DNA from: Desulfobulbus sp.
GTDB lineage: Bacteria > Desulfobacterota > Desulfobulbia > Desulfobulbales > Desulfobulbaceae
Assembly (NCBI GenBank): GCA_028684915.1
Contig: JAQUEZ010000011.1
Span: 1 to 64,000, forward strand
Direction: 5' to 3'
DNA: 64,000 bases
The notes under the pieces were generated by a model, which was not told the origin of the DNA, made no database searches, and worked only from the letters and a program-made list of their open reading frames with translations. This document shows, piece by piece, positions 18,463 to 28,108 of this stretch; position 1 is the stretch's first letter, and every line of letters begins with the position of its first letter. The translations under genes and the position numbers were made by a program.

Positions 18463-19605
<1,143 letters not shown>

Positions 19606-20028
19606 TTAGTCAACACTGACGATGGTGACATCAAAATGGAGCACCTGACCGGCCAAGGGATGGTTGAAATCGATGGTGGCACTCTCGTCCTGGATGCCGG
19701 TTACCATGCCTTCCAACTCCTGTCCCTGGGGACCGACAGCAGTAATCACCGCTCCCGGCTGACGACCGTCTTCGGGAAGATGCTCCACGGGCACTTCAAT
19801 GAGCGCATCCTCGGAGATTGTGCCGTAGCCATCTTCCGGCTGGATGCTGACCTGAAGCTTTTCACCGGCCTTTTTCCCCTCAAGGGCCTGCTCCAAACCG
19901 AAAATCAGTTGTTCTTCACCTTGGACGTAGGACAGGGGCGTATCGTCAACATTGCTGTCGACCACCTCACCGTTCTCCAGGGTCAGGGTATACGTAATGG
20001 CAACGGTTCTGCCTTGGGTAATGGTCAT
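19606..20028 (-). CDS. FKBP-type peptidyl-prolyl isomerase (SlyD-like)
   Basis: The 140-residue folding helper has an FKBP core interrupted by an insert-in-flap domain, as in SlyD. Typical stretches are VAITYTLTLENGEVVDSN, GLEQALEGKKAGE, PEDGYG and DFNHPLAGQVLHFDV. It lacks the His-rich metal-binding tail of E. coli SlyD. I set the start at the ATG at 20028, with GAGGGA upstream, rather than the much longer frame. It is probably the first gene of the tgt-yajC operon. Confidence 0.92.
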   Translation of the reverse strand: MTITQGRTVAITYTLTLENGEVVDSNVDDTPLSYVQGEEQLIFGLEQALEGKKAGEKLQVSIQPEDGYGTISEDALIEVPVEHLPEDGRQPGAVITAVGPQGQELEGMVTGIQDESATIDFNHPLAGQVLHFDVTIVSVD

Positions 20029-20195
20029 GATCTTTTTTCCCTCATGATAAAAATCTGATAACAGGTACGCCCGCCGCAGGTCGATGCGTACAGGGTACAA
20101 ATGAACGGCGTGGCCACAGCTATAAACCGCCCGGCCGACAATTGCAAGCAACACGGGGCGAATCCGGACAGGGAACAACGTGGTTCTAAGCGGAT

Positions 20196-21257
20196 CTACG
20201 ACAACAGCGACTGCAGACAGCGCTCGAGCTGCCCTTGCTGACCGAGGATGGATCGGCTGAGCTGCAACTGAATGCGGGCTCGGTGCAGATTTTGTCCCTG
20301 CCGTTCAACCCTGAAGTAACGGTTGCCAGCCAGATGGTCGGTGAAAAAACGCAGCCCCAACTCAAAACTGATGACCGCTGCCGAACGCACCAAAAACTCC
20401 CGGTCGGCACCGGTGAGGATATCTTCGGCCTGGCCTAAATATCCGGTCATGAGGGCGGCAAACAGCTCGGGAACAAATGTCGTTGCCTCGGGTTGTTCAT
20501 GCCCTTCTCCCAAAGGATTACAGCAGGAGCGCAGACAGTCGCCAAGGTCGTGCAGCAGAAGTCCGGGTTTGACCGTATCCAGATCAATCAGACTCACCGC
20601 CTGGTCAGAGTATTGATCAAAGAGAAAATTGCCCACCTTGGGATCACCATGGATCACCCGCTGACTTAAACGATCACGCGCATCCTCAAGCAGTTGGGCC
20701 AAAGGGCGCATTTGCTCGATCATCTCCGCGCACTGCTGCTCCCGTAGCCCCATCTGGACGCTCTTTTGCCGGAGGGTATCATACTGGTGCAGGTAGTGGG
20801 GGGTAATATGAAATCCGGGCAGGGGATCGGCAAGGTGCGCCGGAGCGAGGCTTGCCGTCAGACAATGAAAGCGACCGAGCAAGCGACCGACGGCCTCGGC
20901 CTGAGCCACATTCTCCACCTGCTCAATGGTACGGCTCTCTCCAATGTAGCTCAGCAGGCGCCAACAACAGCCCTCAACATCAAAAAATTGGTCCTGCCCC
21001 TGGGGATTGGAGCCAAGGCGGAAAAAGCGGATGGACTCGGCCGGCTCTCGCTGCAAATGGGCGGTGACCAGGCGGATATTGGCCATGACTGCATCCGAAT
21101 CGGCAAAAACCCCGGGATGCAGCCGCTGCAGTACCCAGGACTCGCCATCCCTAAGGGTCACCCGCAGGGTCTCGTTGATATTCCCCTTGCCCAAAGGGGT
21201 TACGGACATGACCTCGGTGTGCGGAAAAAAGAAGTGGAGGGCAGCGGCGGTTTCCAT
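20196..21257 (-). CDS. Aminoglycoside phosphotransferase-fold kinase
   Basis: This small-molecule kinase of the APH/choline kinase fold has about 353 residues. The Brenner motif is VIHGDPKVGNFLFD and the metal-binding aspartate follows in SLIDLDTVKPG. The N-terminal lobe has GKGNINETLRV in place of the nucleotide loop. Overall the order resembles N-acetylhexosamine or homoserine kinase-like proteins; the substrate is unknown. The ATG at 21257 is chosen; a TTG seven codons earlier overlaps the stop of the MazG gene, which suggests coupling. Confidence 0.78.
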   Translation of the reverse strand: METAAALHFFFPHTEVMSVTPLGKGNINETLRVTLRDGESWVLQRLHPGVFADSDAVMANIRLVTAHLQREPAESIRFFRLGSNPQGQDQFFDVEGCCWRLLSYIGESRTIEQVENVAQAEAVGRLLGRFHCLTASLAPAHLADPLPGFHITPHYLHQYDTLRQKSVQMGLREQQCAEMIEQMRPLAQLLEDARDRLSQRVIHGDPKVGNFLFDQYSDQAVSLIDLDTVKPGLLLHDLGDCLRSCCNPLGEGHEQPEATTFVPELFAALMTGYLGQAEDILTGADREFLVRSAAVISFELGLRFFTDHLAGNRYFRVERQGQNLHRARIQLQLSRSILGQQGQLERCLQSLLS

Positions 21258-21270
21258 GGGGAAAAAGGGC

Positions 21271-21621
21271 TCAAGCAACGGGCGGCAAGGGCGGATATTT
21301 TTTTGCGTTCAGCCCCATCTTTTCTGAAGCAGCGGCCAGCATGTCGATACCCAGCCTATCGGAGAGGCGGGTGAGGTAGATGAACACATCGGCGATCTCG
21401 TGAGCCACCTCGGTTTTGACCTCCGCTGATAAATTTTGGCTTTCCTCCTGGCTGAGCCATTGGAAATGCTCGAGCAGTTCCGCCGCCTCGACAATCAGGG
21501 CCGAGGCCAGGTTTTTCGGGGTGTGGTATCTCTCCCAGTTACGTTCGCTGGCAAAGCGGCGCAACTCCAGGGTCAAGGCCTCCACGGTATCACAACGATA
21601 CTGCTTTGTTTCTTCAGTCAT
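21271..21621 (-). CDS. MazG-like nucleotide pyrophosphohydrolase
   Basis: The 116-residue all-alpha NTP pyrophosphohydrolase is of the MazG-like/RS21-C6 (dCTPase-like) group. Metal-binding acidic motifs are VEAAELLEHF and EIADVFIYLTRLSDRL. Such enzymes remove abnormal or surplus nucleoside triphosphates. The gene is followed within a few bases by the kinase gene. Its ATG touches the TAA of a short open frame (21622-21828), and there is no clear ribosome site of its own, so coupling to that frame is possible. Confidence 0.85.
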   Translation of the reverse strand: MTEETKQYRCDTVEALTLELRRFASERNWERYHTPKNLASALIVEAAELLEHFQWLSQEESQNLSAEVKTEVAHEIADVFIYLTRLSDRLGIDMLAAASEKMGLNAKKYPPLPPVA

Positions 21622-21828
21622 TTATACAACCCGCATTAAACGATCAACTTGTATGCGCAGTGGAACAGCCCATCCGAAGTCGTCAAAAAAAAGGGCTCCT
21701 GCCTCAAGGGCGCTAAGAATCGGCTGTCCCGCACAGGTTTTTCCAAAAAATTCCCCATCCCCCTTTCTTTTCACGTGGAAAATAGCGGCCGGGATTGGTA
21801 CTGTGTCCAAGAGAAGAGGCTGGCGCAT
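21622..21828 (-). CDS. Possible 68-residue protein coupled to MazG gene
   Basis: An open frame from an ATG at 21828 encodes MRQPLLLDTVPIPAAIF and ends RIQVDRLMRVV. Its TAA is immediately followed by the ATG of the MazG-like gene (TAAATG). Codon choice resembles the neighbours, but there is no ribosome site before the ATG and I recognise no family. The frame stays open further upstream to 22068 without better starts. Confidence 0.3.
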   Translation of the reverse strand: MRQPLLLDTVPIPAAIFHVKRKGDGEFFGKTCAGQPILSALEAGALFFDDFGWAVPLRIQVDRLMRVV

Positions 21829-22080
21829 CGATTCGTAACTTGCTGTTTTTGCGATGCGTGATTTTCCACTGTTTTGACGAATCCATAAATGTTCCCACGC
21901 TGACCAACGCCGCTTTCTCCAGCGCCGCAAAAACGACCAAATCTTACCCCCACCTATCGCCATCCGGCAAGCAACAATCGGTATCGACGCTCTTTTCCGG
22001 GCCGACTCCCGGCGAAATATCGGCAACGACGTTACAAACGTCAACCAGCCGATCCAACCCAGATCCACGAGGAAACACCA
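21829..22080. other. Divergent intergenic region
   Basis: I find no convincing gene here. It lies between the minus-strand MazG cluster and the plus-strand secreted-protein operon and should contain both promoters. ACGAGGAAACACCA before 22081 is the ribosome site of the next gene. Confidence 0.35.
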
Positions 22081-22809
22081 ATGAAAAACCTTGTATACTC
22101 CCTGGCCAGCGCCTTAAAGATCAGCACCATGACCACCGCTCTCCTCAGCTTCTGTCTCCTGGCTGCCCCGGTGACAGCCCAGGAGAGTCGAAAAATCGTG
22201 CTCAAGCAAGATCAGTTTCAAGAATCCTACCTGGAAAAGGTCACGGTTTCCGGCGGTATTCGTGCCGGATTCATGCAGGAGAGCACCTTGTCCCAGATCG
22301 ACCTGCAACAGCTCTACATCCAGGTGCTCCGAGATATCCCCGAATCCAAGGCCAAGCTCTGCGTCAACATGGTCAGCCGTGACGGCCTCTATGCCGCCTC
22401 CTGGCAATACGAACTCGGCTCCCAACCAGCCGGAGAATTGCTGGTGAGTATCCCCACGAAATACCAGAAAGAGATGGCCAAATATTCCCCGGATTCCCTG
22501 GTCGTCCTCGCCGCCATCGGTGAGCAGGACTGCACCTCCCGTGATTTACGTTATGTGCCCGCAAGCTGGGGCCCGGCCAACAACAATAACTATGTGCTCT
22601 ATGTCAACTCGGGCAACACCGATACCAGTATCGGCATCCCGGGAATGGCCGAGCGGGGGGCCTGCACCAAAATCAGCGCCGACAGTACCGTGGCCTACGA
22701 TACCGCCTGCATGGTGAACAAGGAGTTATTGGCGGTGCCCAAAAGCATCTATCTCCTCCGCAATAATTTCGGCAAACGTTTGCCTAACGTCGAAGTTCCG
22801 GTGAGATGA
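22081..22809 (+). CDS. Exported protein of unknown function
   Basis: The 242-residue protein has an N-terminal hydrophobic segment (TTALLSFCLLAAPVTAQ) that looks like a signal peptide with cleavage after TAQ. The rest is soluble and contains four cysteines (in KAKLCVNM, EQDCTSRD, GACTKIS and DTACMVN), which could form disulfides in the periplasm. I do not recognise a family. It is the first of three closely spaced genes, followed after 4 bp by a membrane protein and then an exported protease, so a shared envelope task is likely. Confidence 0.8.
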   Translation: MKNLVYSLASALKISTMTTALLSFCLLAAPVTAQESRKIVLKQDQFQESYLEKVTVSGGIRAGFMQESTLSQIDLQQLYIQVLRDIPESKAKLCVNMVSRDGLYAASWQYELGSQPAGELLVSIPTKYQKEMAKYSPDSLVVLAAIGEQDCTSRDLRYVPASWGPANNNNYVLYVNSGNTDTSIGIPGMAERGACTKISADSTVAYDTACMVNKELLAVPKSIYLLRNNFGKRLPNVEVPVR

Positions 22810-22813
22810 GCCT

Positions 22814-23830
22814 GTGAAACTGCGGAATTTTTTCGTCACCTCCGGAGATATCATCCGGGATGTGCTTCTGGCCGCGGTCGTTTCCGAGCCGGAAAAAAAG
22901 GTCTTTTTTTACATTACCGAACAGTATCCACGCACCCTGCACTGTATCGCCTTTTTTTTCAGCCTCTATGTGGTCTTTCTCGGCTTGCTGGTCGGCAAAA
23001 TCGCGATCAACTCCTTTTCTCCCGGCTCCTTTATTGTCACCGCCCGCAGTGAACGCATCGAGTACCAGCCGGAAAGTATCGATCCGCCGCGTATTCCTTT
23101 TCGCGACGCCACCCTCTACTGGGAAGAGAACAACACCGGCACTTTTGATCCGCTGGTGCCCGCCGCCTCGCTTTCGCGCTCGCGAAAGTATACGGGCCAG
23201 GGCTCGCTGCAAATCCAAGGACGCTCTACCATCGTCTTCTCCCGTAATGGCAAGGGGCCGCTGCATATCAAGATTAAGAGCACCGGCAAGAATGCGGTGT
23301 TTGACGAAAACGACGAGCCGGTGCTCACCCTGCCCGGCACCATCGATCTGGTGCTCAACAACCCGCTCAACATGGTGCTCCAGGGCATTCCCTGGCGATA
23401 CAACATTGACGGTCCGCTGATCGTCGGCAAGGTCCCGTCCTACGATGCCTACCAGCAAGACGGCTTGCTCCTCGAAGGCGAGATCCACATGGTGGCCCGC
23501 CAGCTCCTTTCGGGCAACCATTACAAGGTTGATCCCTATAAGCTGCAGCTCGGGGACGGTCTCCAGTTTCTCCCGAGCGCCCCTAAAACAAGCGGCGTGG
23601 TTACCTTTGACTTTGATCGGGGATTGCAGGTGGTGGCCATTGTCGAGGCCAACTCGGCCACCATCAAAAAATTTCGTGACACCAATCTTAAAATCCGCAA
23701 CAACCTCTGGTCGAAACTGGGCAAGGATGAAGAGCTGGTGATTACCTGGGCCATTATGTTGGCCGTGCCCGGGATTCTCGTCTTTGCCGTCCGCCTGCTC
23801 TACTTCCATTCGCAGATGAAACTCAAGTAA
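22814..23830 (+). CDS. Two-helix membrane protein with large periplasmic domain
   Basis: The 338 residues have a cytoplasmic N-terminus, a membrane helix near residues 46-63 (AFFFSLYVVFLGLLVGKI), a soluble domain of about 250 residues, and a second helix near the C-terminus (AIMLAVPGILVFAVRLL). I recognise no family. The start is a GTG at 22814, four bases after the previous stop. The middle domain, with repeated beta-type stretches, should face the periplasm, where the two exported neighbours also act. Confidence 0.75.
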   Translation: MKLRNFFVTSGDIIRDVLLAAVVSEPEKKVFFYITEQYPRTLHCIAFFFSLYVVFLGLLVGKIAINSFSPGSFIVTARSERIEYQPESIDPPRIPFRDATLYWEENNTGTFDPLVPAASLSRSRKYTGQGSLQIQGRSTIVFSRNGKGPLHIKIKSTGKNAVFDENDEPVLTLPGTIDLVLNNPLNMVLQGIPWRYNIDGPLIVGKVPSYDAYQQDGLLLEGEIHMVARQLLSGNHYKVDPYKLQLGDGLQFLPSAPKTSGVVTFDFDRGLQVVAIVEANSATIKKFRDTNLKIRNNLWSKLGKDEELVITWAIMLAVPGILVFAVRLLYFHSQMKLK

Positions 23831-23842
23831 AACTGTGTACAC

Positions 23843-25495
23843 ATGAACAGCCGCTTCAAATTCATATACTGCATGTCGCTGATTGTCGGGCTCTGTGCTT
23901 CACCGGCCCTGGCCTCGGATGTATTTCTCAAAATCGATGACAATGATTTCGGCCAGGGTATTCTTCGCCCACGGGGAACCGAATGTCTGATCATCACCCC
24001 GGCCCATGTGGTTGAAAATGGGTTCACCATCGACGTAATCACTGCGGAACAGACCCACGCCTCAGCGGAAATCCTCGAACTTTTCCCCGGAGATCTCAGT
24101 GTACTGCGGGTAAAAAGCGATACGCCGATCTCCTGCCGCCGGACCTCCTGGCCCAGCCATGCAAGTCTGAACAGTCTCCTCGCCACGGAGAAAGTGGGCG
24201 AGCTACACACCATGCTTGCCGACGGGAGTATCCGTAAGTCTCCGGTTGAGATCATCGGCTATGATAAATATCGCAACATCTATGTCCGCCCGACCGCAGC
24301 CGAAGATGCGCTAGCCAAAGGTGCCAGCGGCAGCCCACTGTACCTGGGCGGTCAATGCGCGGGTATGTTGCTTTCAATCGACAAAGGTGTGGGCAATGTG
24401 ATCCGCCAGGATGCCCTGGCCAACACCCTGGCTCTCTTTTTCGAGGACAACAGCACTGCCACCGCCTCCCACCCCTTGGTTCCGCAAAAGCCAACAACAG
24501 CGCCACCGGTTGTGGCCAATCCCGAGATACAGCAATTCAGCGGGACTCTTTTCACCAATGTCGCTCGGGAACACAACCTCCGCCTGCACGAAAATAGTCC
24601 GGTGCAAATCACCCTTGAACCCACCGGGGATAAGGTCCAATATGCCCTTGAGCTCGTGGACTCCTCCCATCGTATTTCCTGCAGCTATTCGCTCAAAAAA
24701 GGGCTTGATAAGGAAATCATCCTCCCGTGTACCCCGCAAACCACCGATTCCTTTTTTCTCCGGATCATTGGTACCGGTGGTGAAGGCAGCTACAAACTGC
24801 ACCTCACGCCTTTGGTTTCAGATGCAACCCTGCGGAGTGACAACAATATCCTGCAGATCGATGGAGATCCCCAAGCCGGGACCATTGCCAAGGGGGCGGT
24901 GGCCAAATATCGAATCAAGCTCTATGCCAACAGCCCGGTGCGGATCATTCAACAACAGACCGCCGAGGGCTCGGCCTATCAGCTTGAATTAACCGATTCT
25001 CTGGGGAATTCGGCTTATCGGTTGCCAAGCAGTGCCAAACCCGATCCGGCCCGGTTGCGCATCCCCTGGACACCAAACAAAACCGACACCTACTTCCTGC
25101 GGGTCCGGGGCCAGGAAGGCATCGGCCCCTACAGTATCGGCGTTCAGTCCATAGCCTTTGACGCCCAATTGCGTGGTCAGGCCAATACGCTGCAACTTAA
25201 CGGCCCGTCCATGGGCGGCACCATTGCCACCGGCGCGGTGGCCGAATACCGATTTCCCATGGAGGCCTTCAGCCCAGTACGGTTCAACTTCACCGCCACC
25301 GGTGATCCCGGCCGCTTCACGGTCGAGGTCTGGGATGCCAAAGGGACACTGGTGTTCCGAGACCCGCATCGCCTGTTTAGCGGCCAGGAAAACAGTTCTC
25401 TTCCGGTCACCGTCTCTGATGCCGGCACCTATACCCTGCGGTTGATCGGGGTTGACGGAGAAACCCGCTACAATCTTATGCTCGGTACTCACTGA
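23843..25495 (+). CDS. Exported trypsin-like serine protease with three C-terminal beta repeats
   Basis: After a signal peptide (cleaved after PALA) comes a compact trypsin-like domain of about 190 residues with the triad visible as H in TPAHVV, D in PGDLSVLRV and S in GASGSPLY. Then follow three related segments of about 100 residues, each with a basic pattern of NNILQIDGDPQAGTIAKGAV, AYQLELTDSLG and YFLRVRGQEG. These resemble bacterial pre-peptidase C-terminal domains. The protein is probably periplasmic or surface exposed. It closes the three-gene operon; a stretch related to another domain follows at 25519. Confidence 0.78.
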   Translation: MNSRFKFIYCMSLIVGLCASPALASDVFLKIDDNDFGQGILRPRGTECLIITPAHVVENGFTIDVITAEQTHASAEILELFPGDLSVLRVKSDTPISCRRTSWPSHASLNSLLATEKVGELHTMLADGSIRKSPVEIIGYDKYRNIYVRPTAAEDALAKGASGSPLYLGGQCAGMLLSIDKGVGNVIRQDALANTLALFFEDNSTATASHPLVPQKPTTAPPVVANPEIQQFSGTLFTNVAREHNLRLHENSPVQITLEPTGDKVQYALELVDSSHRISCSYSLKKGLDKEIILPCTPQTTDSFFLRIIGTGGEGSYKLHLTPLVSDATLRSDNNILQIDGDPQAGTIAKGAVAKYRIKLYANSPVRIIQQQTAEGSAYQLELTDSLGNSAYRLPSSAKPDPARLRIPWTPNKTDTYFLRVRGQEGIGPYSIGVQSIAFDAQLRGQANTLQLNGPSMGGTIATGAVAEYRFPMEAFSPVRFNFTATGDPGRFTVEVWDAKGTLVFRDPHRLFSGQENSSLPVTVSDAGTYTLRLIGVDGETRYNLMLGTH

Positions 25496-25518
25496 GCAAA
25501 ACAACCGTCTGCAGCGCC

Positions 25519-25776
25519 TTGTCTGCCCGCCTGGAATTGCCTCTTCCGGGCAGCCAGAGTATTATTGACTTCACCCACGGAAAAGCCGACAAACCCCATA
25601 CCATCTCAAAGTCGTCCGGGAATCCGCCGGTTGAATTTGTTAAGGACTATTCCGGAAAGGGCGGCGGGCATCACAAAGTGATCTATAAAGGCGTGTTGCG
25701 CCACGGCAGGATCGAAGGCCGTTGGTTCACCCCCGGTGACGGATCCGGTTCCTTTATAATCAATCAAGAAGTATGA
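25519..25776 (+). pseudogene. Fragment of a small beta domain
   Basis: An 85-codon frame with only a TTG start encodes FVKDYSGKGGGHHKVIYKG, then RIEGRWFTPGDGSGSF. This pattern (YSG-GGHHKV-Y-G, IEGRW-PGD-SG-F) is the second half of a domain I have seen in bacterial proteins, where about 60 residues normally precede it. No ribosome site is present. It is probably the truncated end of a lost gene, less likely a short real protein. The next 200 bp (25777-25978) hold nothing I can support. Confidence 0.45.
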
Positions 25777-25978
25777 GAGTATGCTGGGTGGTGGTCTTGG
25801 CGGGGTGACAGGTGATGGGGTAACGAACGGTATCACCAGCCCTGGCAAACGCATCTGCACAATACATGATGGAAACCGGGCTGGATGGGCAAAACGATAA
25901 CCACCGCTACGGCCACTGGGTGGCCCAATTCGGCCTCTTTGCCCACCGTCTGGTCGAGTCCCCCTGCTTACTTCATCC

Positions 25979-26692
25979 TCAACATTGCCTTTCCTGCCAC
26001 TCCCGCGCCGCATCGGCAAGCACCTGCCAGGAAGCGGCACTGCTTTCGCGGATGTCAGGCACGATCACCAACCGCTGGGCAAAGTCGTAATCGGTGAGGG
26101 CCTTGCTGCATTCCAGCAGGGTATCCTGAACAATTTCCTTGGGATAATCGCCATAGAGATTATAGACTAGGCCGAGCAGGGGAATGTTGCGGGCCTTAAT
26201 CGCCTCCAGGCTGAGACGAATATGGTTGATCGAGCCCAGTCGAGGGGATCCGACCAAAATCATCGGGATGTTGCGGGCGGCGTAAAAATCAAGCAACAGC
26301 AGGTTCGCGGTCAGGGGCACCAACAGGCCGCCGGCACCTTCCACCAACAACCACTGATGCCGATTTTGCAGGGCAACCAGCGACTGATCAAGCACCGATT
26401 CCTCAATACGCTTACCAACCATACGTGCAGCTAATACAGGGGAGGCGGGAAAAGGAAAAAGATAGGGGCAGGTCGTGCCTTCGCGATCAAAATCAGTCAG
26501 ATCTTGCCCCATCAGCTTGCGATGCAGTTTGATATCGTCGGATATCTCGGTGCAACCGGTCTGGACCAACTTCAAGGTGGTAACGGAATGGCCCAGCTGC
26601 AACAGATGGCGAGCGAACAGGCCGGTAATGTAGGATTTACCGATATCGGTATCAATCCCACCGATGGCAATTGTATATTGTGGTTGGGTCAT
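25979..26692 (-). CDS. bioD: Dethiobiotin synthetase
   Basis: BioD closes the ureido ring of dethiobiotin from diaminopelargonate, CO2 and ATP. The 237 residues start MTQPQYTIAIGGIDTDIGKS; the P-loop GIDTDIGKS is the BioD version, and LVEGAGGLLVPL and KLVQTG are also family typical. GAGGGG lies before the ATG at 26692. It follows bioC on the same strand with a 46-bp gap. bioA, bioB and bioF are not in this window, so the pathway is split or further away. Confidence 0.95.
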   Translation of the reverse strand: MTQPQYTIAIGGIDTDIGKSYITGLFARHLLQLGHSVTTLKLVQTGCTEISDDIKLHRKLMGQDLTDFDREGTTCPYLFPFPASPVLAARMVGKRIEESVLDQSLVALQNRHQWLLVEGAGGLLVPLTANLLLLDFYAARNIPMILVGSPRLGSINHIRLSLEAIKARNIPLLGLVYNLYGDYPKEIVQDTLLECSKALTDYDFAQRLVIVPDIRESSAASWQVLADAAREWQERQC

Positions 26693-26738
26693 TGACTGCC
26701 CCTCGGTTGAGGTTGTGTCGACGCCTCTACGGGCGGGT

Positions 26739-27536
26739 CTACGACCTCGGACGGGCGACGACGAACATGGGATGATAGGTGAGCCGGACGCCCTGCTCGC
26801 CTCCATAGAGGATCTGGTACTGTTGAATAAACTCGCTGACCTGACGTCGGGTCCAGGCCTGCTGCCCGATGGAGTTGACGCCGGTTGCCCGCAGATGCTT
26901 GAGCACGGCCAGGGGATCTGCATACCACAGGGTCTCCCGTCCATCCTCAGCAGCCAAGATCTCAAACCGCTCGGATAGCACATTGAGCAATTGATCCAGG
27001 GTACGATACACCAGGCCGACTCCGGTCACCTCGCGGATTTCACGTAAGTTTTCCTTGCCGTACAGAGAGAGGGCGAAGATGCCGTCCGGATGCAGGTGTC
27101 GGTGCAATTTACTGCACAGGGCGGGCAAATCATGGACCCAATGCAGGGTGGATGAGGAGATAATCAGATCATAGCAGCCGGGGAGGCGAACCGATTCTAT
27201 ATCTCCGGCAACAAAGGTTATTTTTTCCGCTTTGGGACCGATCTTGCGACAGACGCACTCTTCAAAGGCTGCAACCAGATCGCTGATGGTCAGATGGGTG
27301 AGACAAGGGAAGCACTCAAAGATACGCTGGGTCAACAGTCCGGTACAGCAACCGATCTCCAGGGCCTGTTCGGGCTGCAATTCGGGCGCAGCCTCAGCCA
27401 GCATGGCCAAAAGGTGTTCGGCCACCCGGTGCTGAACCGTAGCATGCTGCTCGTAGGTCGCAGCTGCCTGTTCAAAGCGGAGTCTGATCAGCTTCTTATC
27501 GGGAATCATCGGTATTGATCGGGTTACGTCGTACAT
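26739..27536 (-). CDS. bioC: Malonyl-ACP O-methyltransferase
   Basis: BioC methylates malonyl-ACP to disguise it as a fatty-acid primer and so starts pimelate synthesis for biotin. The sequence has the N-terminal RLRFEQAAATYEQHATVQ typical of BioC, the SAM-binding ALEIGCCTGLLT, and the downstream DLIISSSTLHWVHDL. Three ATG codons near the start compete (27566, 27536, 27509); none has a strong ribosome site and 27536 is my best guess. It is cotranscribed with bioD. Confidence 0.9.
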   Translation of the reverse strand: MYDVTRSIPMIPDKKLIRLRFEQAAATYEQHATVQHRVAEHLLAMLAEAAPELQPEQALEIGCCTGLLTQRIFECFPCLTHLTISDLVAAFEECVCRKIGPKAEKITFVAGDIESVRLPGCYDLIISSSTLHWVHDLPALCSKLHRHLHPDGIFALSLYGKENLREIREVTGVGLVYRTLDQLLNVLSERFEILAAEDGRETLWYADPLAVLKHLRATGVNSIGQQAWTRRQVSEFIQQYQILYGGEQGVRLTYHPMFVVARPRS

Positions 27537-27646
27537 ATTTCCAAAACCTCGCAACCCAACGATCAAACGTGGTGCAGATGGGGTGAAAATAAAACGATGA
27601 ACTTCTGGACGATCTTTTTCCTGCCTACTACCTCAACGTGTACTGC

Positions 27647-28108
27647 TTACTTTCCCCAGAGCAAACTGCCTAAAACCCAGCCGGACACCCCTTGGGTATG
27701 CTCGACCTTAATCCAGGTGCCCTGGGTTGCCAATACTCGGAATACCACGCCGTAATTGGCCTTGGCCACAATTTCCGCATCGGTACGCGGCTCTTTGCGA
27801 ACATTAATCTGCTGATCCGTTCCCTTATTGGCGCGCACGATGACATAGGGGGTTTGCTGGGTGGTCTTGCGGTGTACCCAGCCAGAGCTCCCTTCAAAAT
27901 CTTTCACCTGGAACCAATCGCCTTTTTGGGTGATAACTTCCAGGGGGAACCCGGAGCCGAGCTGCCACAAAACCGGCTGGTCCGTTCCCGGGGCGGAGCG
28001 CATGTTGATGTCGTCACCGGCGATCGATACCATCTCTGCCGCAGCGGCCCAATGCAGATTCAGCTGCAGCAAACAGGCTACGGATAACGCCGTAAGACGT
28101 CCCTTCAT
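27647..28108 (-). CDS. Exported protein with two bacterial SH3 domains
   Basis: The 153 residues have a signal peptide (cleaved after WAAAAE or nearby) and two SH3b domains, each with the NMRSAPGTDQPVLWQL or NVRKEPRTDAEIV type start and a closing SGWV. SH3b domains in periplasmic proteins usually bind peptidoglycan or other partners. The ATG overlaps the stop of the 4Fe-4S membrane gene (ATGA), so it belongs to that operon. Confidence 0.88.
   Translation of the reverse strand: MKGRLTALSVACLLQLNLHWAAAAEMVSIAGDDINMRSAPGTDQPVLWQLGSGFPLEVITQKGDWFQVKDFEGSSGWVHRKTTQQTPYVIVRANKGTDQQINVRKEPRTDAEIVAKANYGVVFRVLATQGTWIKVEHTQGVSGWVLGSLLWGK

Noticed and set aside
22784..23842. 352-codon minus-strand frame opposite the membrane protein gene
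   Set aside because: It mirrors the whole membrane protein and protease start region; the plus-strand genes have a signal peptide, helices and ordered spacing.
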